Assembly (NCBI GenBank): GCA_009778015.1
Contig: WRKS01000020.1
Coordinates: forward strand, 1 to 7,496
Reading direction: 5' to 3'
DNA length: 7,496 nucleotides
Source of the DNA: Candidatus Saccharimonadota bacterium
GTDB taxonomy: Bacteria; Patescibacteriota; Saccharimonadia; Saccharimonadales; Saccharimonadaceae
Below the pieces are notes generated by a model. The model was not told where the DNA came from. It saw only the letters and a program-made list of their open reading frames with translations, and did not search any database. This document shows positions 5,885 through 7,496 of the stretch, piece by piece (the stretch's first letter is position 1; every line of letters starts with the position of its first letter). The translations under genes were made by a program, and so were the position numbers.

Positions 5885-6202
5885 TTACATTTTGATTTCG
5901 GCGTCCACACCAGATGGCAGGACGAGGTTTTGCAGCTCCTCAATGGTTTTTGGGGTAGCTTGCAAGACGTCAATCAGGCGCTTGTGGATGCGCATTTCAA
6001 AGGCCTCGCCGCCTTTTTTATAGACGTGCGGGCTTTTAACCACTGTAAAGGTGGACTTTTTAGTAGGCAACGGCACCGGGCCGCTGACTTTGGCACCGGT
6101 GCGAATCGCTGTTTCTACGATGCGCTTGGCGCTCTGGTCAATCAGGCGATAATCATACGCCTTAAGCCGGATTCTAATTCTTAGACCTTCTGTTTCACTC
6201 AT
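5885..6202 (-). CDS. rpsJ: 30S ribosomal protein S10
   Basis: Ribosomal protein S10 of the small-subunit head; in other bacteria it also partners NusB in antitermination. The 105-residue length is normal. Recognisable segments are [20 protein letters not shown] near the N-terminus, the GPVPLPTKK turn (about 42-50), [20 protein letters not shown] replacing the usual H-NKDSREQFE-RTHKR stretch, and the [23 protein letters not shown] end. Translation starts at the ATG at 6202, with AAGGAG seven bases upstream. It is not in an S10 operon here: the upstream neighbour is tRNA-Glu and the downstream neighbour is a convergent small gene. No separate promoter is evident in the 64-base gap to the tRNA, so it is probably transcribed with it. 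Confidence 0.97.
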   Translation of the reverse strand: MSETEGLRIRIRLKAYDYRLIDQSAKRIVETAIRTGAKVSGPVPLPTKKSTFTVVKSPHVYKKGGEAFEMRIHKRLIDVLQATPKTIEELQNLVLPSGVDAEIKM

Positions 6203-6266
6203 CTTGTGACTCCTTCTCGCCCGCGTAACCTATTGCTAGTTCTCGTTGGCGTTTTGTTGATTAATA

Positions 6267-6341
6267 TGGTGATCCCACCGGGAATTGAACCCGGGTTGCC
6301 AGGATGAAAACCTGGTGTCCTGACCGCTAGACGATGGGACC
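6267..6341 (-). tRNA. tRNA-Glu (anticodon UUC)
   Basis: 75 nt including an encoded CCA. Acceptor GGTCCCA pairs with TGGGATC (one G-U), discriminator A. The anticodon stem CCAGG/CCTGG encloses loop TTTTCAT, giving UUC. The T arm CCGGG-TTCAATT-CCCGG is canonical. It lies 64 bases upstream of rpsJ on the same strand, with a strong promoter at 6425-6453. Confidence 0.97.
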
Positions 6342-6357
6342 AGAGTAAGCATAAAGT

Positions 6358-6386
6358 GCGAGCTGGCTCGCAGCTTTAATGCGAGC
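6358..6386 (-). promoter_or_regulatory. Competing hairpins in the tRNA-Glu/rpsJ leader
   Basis: Read on the - strand, GCTCGCA (6386-6380 complement), TGCGAGC (6372-6366) and GCTCGC (6363-6358) follow one another. The middle element can pair with the first (7 bp, 7-nt loop) or with the third (5 bp, 4-nt loop), but not both. This is the geometry of a two-state leader, or simply a processing stem before the tRNA. Confidence 0.4.
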
Positions 6387-6424
6387 GATGGTTCCGCGCA
6401 GTATAAGCATGGGACCATGGCGTA

Positions 6425-6453
6425 ATTATAGCATACACTGGTGTTTCTTGCAA
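6425..6453 (-). promoter_or_regulatory. Promoter of tRNA-Glu and rpsJ
   Basis: On the - strand, TTGCAA (6453-6448), a 17-bp spacer and a perfect TATAAT (6430-6425), which also has the extended TGC, predict a start near 6418. That gives a leader of about 77 nt before the tRNA. This is the best promoter in the window, as expected for tRNA plus ribosomal protein. Confidence 0.85.
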
Positions 6454-6506
6454 GGGTGCGGCGGCTTGGGTTAGGCAATGTCAAGACTACAAATTTGCGA
6501 TTTAAC

Positions 6507-6515
6507 TGATATAAT
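6507..6515 (+). promoter_or_regulatory. Extended -10 promoter of tRNA-Gly
   Basis: TGATATAAT ends 10 bases before the tRNA. The predicted start is near 6522, so the tRNA has almost no 5' leader. The -35 position has no good match. Confidence 0.7.
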
Positions 6516-6525
6516 GTGAGTACAA

Positions 6526-6600
6526 GCGGGTATCGTATAATGGTTATTATGCGTGCTTCCCAAGCACGAGAATGGGGTCCGATTCCCCATATCCGCACCA
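6526..6600 (+). tRNA. tRNA-Gly (anticodon CCC)
   Basis: 75 nt with encoded CCA. Acceptor GCGGGTA pairs with TATCCGC (one G-U), discriminator A. The D loop has the conserved GG. The anticodon stem CGTGC/GCACG encloses TTCCCAA, giving CCC. It has a 4-nt variable loop, like the E. coli glyT type that it resembles. The T arm is TGGGG-TCCGATT-CCCCA; position 55, almost always U (pseudouridine), is C here. A membrane-protein gene starts 19 bases after the CCA. Confidence 0.95.
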
Positions 6601-6619
6601 AAGAAAGTACAATAAGCAT

Positions 6620-7099
6620 ATGGAAAATAATAAAGAGCCGAAGCCGAACAGCCAGCAGCCCCATACGTCAATACAACACCAAATTACATCATCGGGCAGT
6701 ACCCCACCGGTACAGCAGGAGATTGCAAAAACAAAGTTTTGGGGTTATTATAGGGGTATATTTAACTTTAGTGTGTTTGCTATCTTGAGCACAATTCTTG
6801 TCGTTTGGTTATGCCTTTGGCTGAGTTTCTTTCCTGTCTTTATCCTAATAGCTTTGGCTGGACTTTTTTTCAAGCAACCGATTATGTTACTACTACCGGT
6901 TGGATTTCACATTCTCCTTTTTATAGGAACATTCGGATTGATTGGACCGATTTCTTTATTAGGCATATTGTTTGCTATACTAGGCTCTATTGGGCAAGCA
7001 AGACTCAATAAGCTAAACAAAAAGTTACTAGGGGCAGCCAAAACTAAAAAGGCTCATAAGCCAAAGGAGCCGAGCACATCAACCGAAGCGCTAGACTGA
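6620..7099 (+). CDS. Small multi-pass membrane protein, unknown function
   Basis: This is a 159-residue protein. Residues 1-40 are polar, rich in Gln, Asn, Pro and Ser. Three or four hydrophobic helices lie at about 46-66, 67-85, 88-105 and 106-124. The C-terminal 30 residues are basic (KLNKKLLGAAKTKKAHKPK) and end in a Ser/Thr-rich tail, so both ends are probably cytoplasmic if there are four helices. I do not recognise a family. ATG 6620 is the first start outside the tRNA-Gly gene; extending the frame upstream would run into the tRNA. There is no clear ribosome binding site. No promoter is seen between tRNA and ATG, so it may share the tRNA transcript. It ends in TGA. Confidence 0.75.
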   Translation: MENNKEPKPNSQQPHTSIQHQITSSGSTPPVQQEIAKTKFWGYYRGIFNFSVFAILSTILVVWLCLWLSFFPVFILIALAGLFFKQPIMLLLPVGFHILLFIGTFGLIGPISLLGILFAILGSIGQARLNKLNKKLLGAAKTKKAHKPKEPSTSTEALD

Positions 7100-7145
7100 A
7101 GCAAGATGCGGGCTTCAAGCAGTATCCCGCCTAAAAAAGACTCAC

Positions 7146-7189
7146 CCCCCACATACATTTAGTAGCCTAATAGTATGGTGCGGTGGGAG
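7146..7189 (-). repeat. 44-bp conserved 3' block, copy B
   Basis: It is identical to 2137-2180 and in the same orientation. It carries the last nine codons of cassette B, its TAA stop (7161-7159) and 13 bases beyond. Flanking sequence past 7145 is unrelated to that of copy A apart from an extra C. Confidence 0.95.
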
Positions 7190-7473
7190 GAGTCTTGGAC
7201 GCCGCCCGTCCAACCGTTAAACGCGAAAATGCCAGCAGATGCTGAATTAGTTGCGGTTCCGCCCTGAGTGATCCAAGGCGAGGAGTATATAAAAGCATTA
7301 TCCCTATTCCAGCTGCCGCCGGGCGCGTTAAAAACGCTTATTGTTTCTGCCGTGTTAGAACCAAAGAACTTTGTATTGTTAGCTAATATGCCATTACTGA
7401 ATACGCTTTGAGTAAACACGCCGAGTTGGTCCAACTCGGCGTGAGCCCAACCTTCGCAACTAGGAATGGCGGC
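7159..7473 (-). pseudogene. Cassette B: C-terminal module of an exported protein without a start
   Basis: The frame is closed upstream by TAA at 7476-7474 and then runs 104 codons with no ATG before the module; only a TTG at 7434 inside the palindrome is available, without a ribosome binding site. From DQLGV to SHRTILLGY it matches cassette A with roughly two residues in five identical, three residues shorter overall. It keeps ANN, FFG, the GG-W-N motif, PW, GIFAF and the fixed last nine residues. The part before the module (AAIPSCEGWAHAEL) has no clear counterpart in A. I read it as a silent or truncated cassette; a frameshifted gene continuing outside the window is the main alternative. Confidence 0.65.
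7417..7443. repeat. Perfect 27-bp palindrome at the 5' boundary of cassette B
   Basis: CACGCCGAGTTGG (7417-7429), a single T, then the exact complement CCAACTCGGCGTG (7431-7443). The left arm is the same 13-mer found at the 5' boundary of cassette A (2417-2429). There is no T run on either strand, so it is not a terminator. Pairing stops immediately outside the arms. Confidence 0.9.
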
Positions 7474-7496
7474 TTAGCCAATAATCAGCTATTCTT

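Noticed and set aside
6342..6418. T-box riboswitch before tRNA-Glu
   Set aside because: No TGGNACC-type T-box sequence or specifier loop is present, and T boxes do not usually control tRNA genes.
6236..6664. 142-residue minus-strand frame
   Set aside because: It crosses both tRNA genes and their promoters.
6723..6751. Internal promoter in the 6620-7099 gene
   Set aside because: TTGCAA-17-TATTAT is present, identical in form to the 2087-2115 promoter, but it lies inside a coding region with no obvious downstream start or ribosome binding site. A chance match is the simplest reading.
7100..7145. Terminator after the 6620-7099 gene
   Set aside because: The GCGGG/CCCGC stem is followed by A residues on the plus strand; on the minus strand the T6 run comes before the stem instead of after it.
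2137..7429. Diversity-generating retroelement template and variable repeats
   Set aside because: The modules resemble C-lectin-type variable ends and share a fixed 3' border, but their differences are spread over all bases and include a length change, instead of being confined to template adenines. No reverse transcriptase is in the window. A target in this class elsewhere in the genome remains possible.

Overview
The window looks like a stretch of chromosome from a small-genome bacterium of the Candidate Phyla Radiation (Patescibacteria), most likely Saccharibacteria. The reasons are a divergent ribosomal protein S10 that stands alone outside an S10 operon, short and mostly single-gene transcription units, many unrecognised membrane or secreted proteins, and a divergent alpha-glucan phosphorylase. 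UGA acts as a normal stop codon (it ends the gene at 6620-7099) and tryptophans are TGG, which argues against the UGA-recoding CPR lineages. The lineage call is an inference from sequence character.

Layout: 1-795 (+) is the 3' part of a polytopic membrane protein. 796-1013 has no gene but holds a possible decayed repeat. 1014-2078 (-) is a DUF5305-like two-helix membrane protein whose promoter places the transcript start almost on the ATG. 2137-2430 (-) is a 5'-truncated C-terminal module (cassette A). 2536-3372 (+) encodes a single-pass membrane protein with a Pro-rich cytoplasmic arm; the DNA of this arm carries four in-phase matches to the DnaA box. It is followed after 11 nt by 3384-5153 (+), a GT35 alpha-glucan phosphorylase, so the two probably form an operon. 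5154-5498 (-) is an unknown protein whose stop codon abuts the phosphorylase stop. 5611-5814 (+) is a small protein in a compact unit with its own promoter, 5' hairpin, ribosome binding site and terminator. 5885-6202 (-) is rpsJ, preceded by tRNA-Glu at 6267-6341 (-). Divergently, tRNA-Gly at 6526-6600 (+) is followed 19 nt later by a small membrane protein at 6620-7099 (+). 7146-7473 (-) is a second copy of the C-terminal module (cassette B), ending at a perfect 27-bp palindrome.

The most interesting signal is the pair of cassettes A and B, 5.0 kb apart in the same orientation. Both encode the same type of exported-protein C-terminus, ending SHRTILLGY. Both lack a believable start. Their interiors have diverged to roughly two identical residues in five. 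Yet they are bounded by perfectly conserved DNA: 44 bp at the 3' end that runs past the stop codon, and 13 bp at the 5' end. At cassette B the 13-mer is mirrored, forming the palindrome. This pattern suits silent cassettes feeding a variable surface protein by recombination, although no expressed locus or recombinase lies in the window. Secondary themes are a recurrent promoter type (TTGCAA, 17 bp, TATAAT-like), two apparently leaderless genes, and two divergent tRNA-protein units.
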